Program-made: the position numbers and the translations under genes | Part shown: piece after piece, positions 62,558 to 64,000 of the stretch | Layout: each line of letters opens with the position of its first letter | Numbering within the stretch: the stretch's first letter is position 1 | NCBI RefSeq assembly: GCF_022647885.1 | Contig: NZ_JALCLM010000001.1 | Coordinates: forward strand, 2,154,610-2,218,609 | DNA: 64,000 bases | Source of the DNA: Bifidobacterium sp. | GTDB lineage: Bacteria; Actinomycetota; Actinomycetes; Actinomycetales; Bifidobacteriaceae | Direction: 5' to 3' | The notes under the pieces: generated by a model | Seen by the model: only the letters and a program-made list of their open reading frames with translations | What the model was told of the DNA's origin: nothing | Databases searched by the model: none

Positions 62558-64000
62558 TCAATGTTTTCTTGAGGCCCTCAATGATGCGAACAGCGCAGCT
62601 ATAGTTGCTAGAGTGCCGGCTAGCACCCCAGGTTTGCGCAGAAGGTTCACCGCGTCTCCTGTCGAGCTGGGCATATGGCTCAGAGCGAAGGTGTAGGCCT
62701 TATGAGTCTGTGGTTTACCCACGAGATCTCCAAACTCTAACAATTGCGTTCGTGGATTGTGCGGGTGACGAATATCAAACTCAAACAACCTCACTGCACG
62801 TTTGCGAGGAACTGGTCCATAAGATCCAAAACCACAAGTTGGCGTAGCCCCAAGCATGATTCCATCGTAATTGCCAACGAAACCATTGCGATGGTCATGT
62901 CCGGCAAATAGTGCGAAATATCCCTCACTCCTACGCATAATTTCAAATTCGCCACAATCTGTATCTGGGCAACTAATACCCTCACCGAGATAGCTACCGG
63001 CTAATGTTTGAGATTCATCCAGAACGTAGCACTGAGAATCGTAAGCACGATAGCCCTGAATCGCGTACGGCGTGGTGGTTGGTACCGGTCGAAGCAATTC
63101 ATAAAACTGCGGCAATGGTATGTGTTGAAATACAATTGATTTCGTTTGCAGCAAACTAGGCACACGCGCCAAAAATCCTAAAGCTGAACGTGACGGAACA
63201 CCATAACCACCAGTTTTGGCATAATCACCAGAATCAATAATAGTCAATCCCAGCACGTTTCGCCTGCCTGAAATATCCGTTACGGGCAAGGCAAAGGTAC
63301 CTGGCTCCATCGCATATGCAGTCTGATTCTGCAATCCTGAAGCTGGTAGTTTACGAGCCAGATCAGGTCTGGCGACCGTGGACTCTGGATTCAAGCAGCC
63401 CGGGAACTCACGATAGATGGCATCCATTTCAGCTGTATCCAGCCCACACTGAAAATCATGATTGCCATAAGTAACTGCAAATGGGATACCCCGTTCGATA
63501 AGAGGAGACAGAAATTGCGCAATACTGTGTCGAACTAAATCTTTCGTATGGTTAAGGTCACGTTCTCTATCGTCGGCAGACTCCTCATACCTGTCTAGAG
63601 AAACGGATTGCAGATCATCATCTGAAGATGAGTCAGTAGCTGATTGGGTGGGTAATCCGTTCACCCCCTGAAGAGCATTACCAAACCAATTACTCACACT
63701 GCGACCTGCTGCGTACACGCCATCCCAACCAGTGCTCCAACGACGTTTACGAAATGTTTTCGCATATGCCGCGTCATAACCTGCAATCTGATCACCGGTA
63801 AGAATTACCAAATCAGGACGGGAAGCGTCGCATGCTGCCGCAATAAGACTGATGGTGTCTGCGGATATCTTTGGTCCATCCTGAATATCACTGAGCTGCA
63901 ACACGCGAAACTTTCCTGAATTATGAAATTGTAAACGCCCAAGGCGCGCCGATACTGACACGGCATCACCCTGCAGCAATGAATCGGATTTCGGTAAAGC
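62558..64000 (-). CDS. Metallophosphoesterase (5' end beyond the window)
   Basis: About 480 residues are visible and the frame is open to base 64000, so the true start may be outside; a TTG at 63979 is the first inside start and looks doubtful. FRVLQLSDIQDGPKISADTI, LVILTGDQIAGYD, FAVTYGNHDFQ and LFAGHDHRNGFVG supply the Asp/His/Asn metal ligands of the calcineurin-like fold. The insert between the second and third motifs is long, and one hydrophobic segment ends the protein (about GVLAGTLATIAALFASL), which suggests a membrane anchor. The substrate is unknown. Confidence 0.85.
   Translation of the reverse strand, partial: ALPKSDSLLQGDAVSVSARLGRLQFHNSGKFRVLQLSDIQDGPKISADTISLIAAACDASRPDLVILTGDQIAGYDAAYAKTFRKRRWSTGWDGVYAAGRSVSNWFGNALQGVNGLPTQSATDSSSDDDLQSVSLDRYEESADDRERDLNHTKDLVRHSIAQFLSPLIERGIPFAVTYGNHDFQCGLDTAEMDAIYREFPGCLNPESTVARPDLARKLPASGLQNQTAYAMEPGTFALPVTDISGRRNVLGLTIIDSGDYAKTGGYGVPSRSALGFLARVPSLLQTKSIVFQHIPLPQFYELLRPVPTTTPYAIQGYRAYDSQCYVLDESQTLAGSYLGEGISCPDTDCGEFEIMRRSEGYFALFAGHDHRNGFVGNYDGIMLGATPTCGFGSYGPVPRKRAVRLFEFDIRHPHNPRTQLLEFGDLVGKPQTHKAYTFALSHMPSSTGDAVNLLRKPGVLAGTLATIAALFASLRASRKH

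Overview
The window is a contiguous piece of a Gram-positive actinobacterial chromosome, most likely from the Bifidobacteriaceae. Two blocks point there: coaD-sepIVA-like-yceD-rpmF-rnc-ilvBN and murA-dihydroorotate dehydrogenase-leuDC-iclR, together with an actinobacterial DUF3039 protein, a mycoplasma-free set of CxxC ribosomal proteins L32 and L28, and many GTG/TTG starts. Base composition looks close to balanced by eye, which is low for the family and would suit one of the lower-GC (for example insect-associated) lineages; the genus cannot be fixed from the sequence alone. Coding density is high. I see no tRNA, rRNA, CRISPR array, prophage or transposase.

Layout. 1-9.3 kb: a partial aryl-sulfate sulfotransferase, GNAT, TM2, esterase, flavin split-barrel and AEC transporter genes, then rdgB/rph and pncB. 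9-19 kb: a MerR/aldo-keto reductase pair, DUF3039, coaD to rnc, and ilvBN. 17-31 kb: an ABC-F protein, a glutamine amidotransferase, cysS, pyruvate oxidase, ffh, a translation block (rpsP-khpA-rimM-trmD), a nitroreductase and rsmD. 31-38 kb: recG, rpmB, an XRE membrane regulator divergent from a UMF1-type MFS transporter, and an adenine deaminase. 38-41 kb: a three-gene flavin electron-transfer operon (FMN-binding surface protein, ApbE flavin transferase, ferric-reductase-like membrane flavoprotein). 41-52 kb: mscS, a NarL/DesK two-component system divergent from an ABC-2 exporter, and a four-gene ABC importer. 52-64 kb: ddl, gpsA, plsC, murA, dihydroorotate dehydrogenase, leuD, leuC, an IclR (LtbR-like) regulator, and a partial metallophosphoesterase.

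The most striking non-coding feature is a dispersed family of six intergenic elements of 100-124 bp, one roughly every 6.5-12 kb. Each is bounded by TTTGTGTAGGGATT and its inverted complement AATCCCTACACAAA and has a partly conserved core (TTGCAATTCTGCC-like). They sit only downstream of gene ends and look like a MITE-like or extragenic palindrome family. A second motif (GAAACTGTGC) recurs in four intergenic places, one of them forming a perfect 28-bp inverted repeat between ilvN and the ABC-F gene. The 3' end of leuD overlaps three alternating copies of a 21-26 bp sequence.

The genes fit a fermentative, partly amino-acid-autotrophic cell: acetolactate synthase and isopropylmalate isomerase make branched-chain amino acids, pyruvate oxidase gives an oxygen-dependent route to acetyl phosphate and H2O2, and the flavinylation operon suggests that electrons can be sent across the membrane to an extracytoplasmic acceptor.
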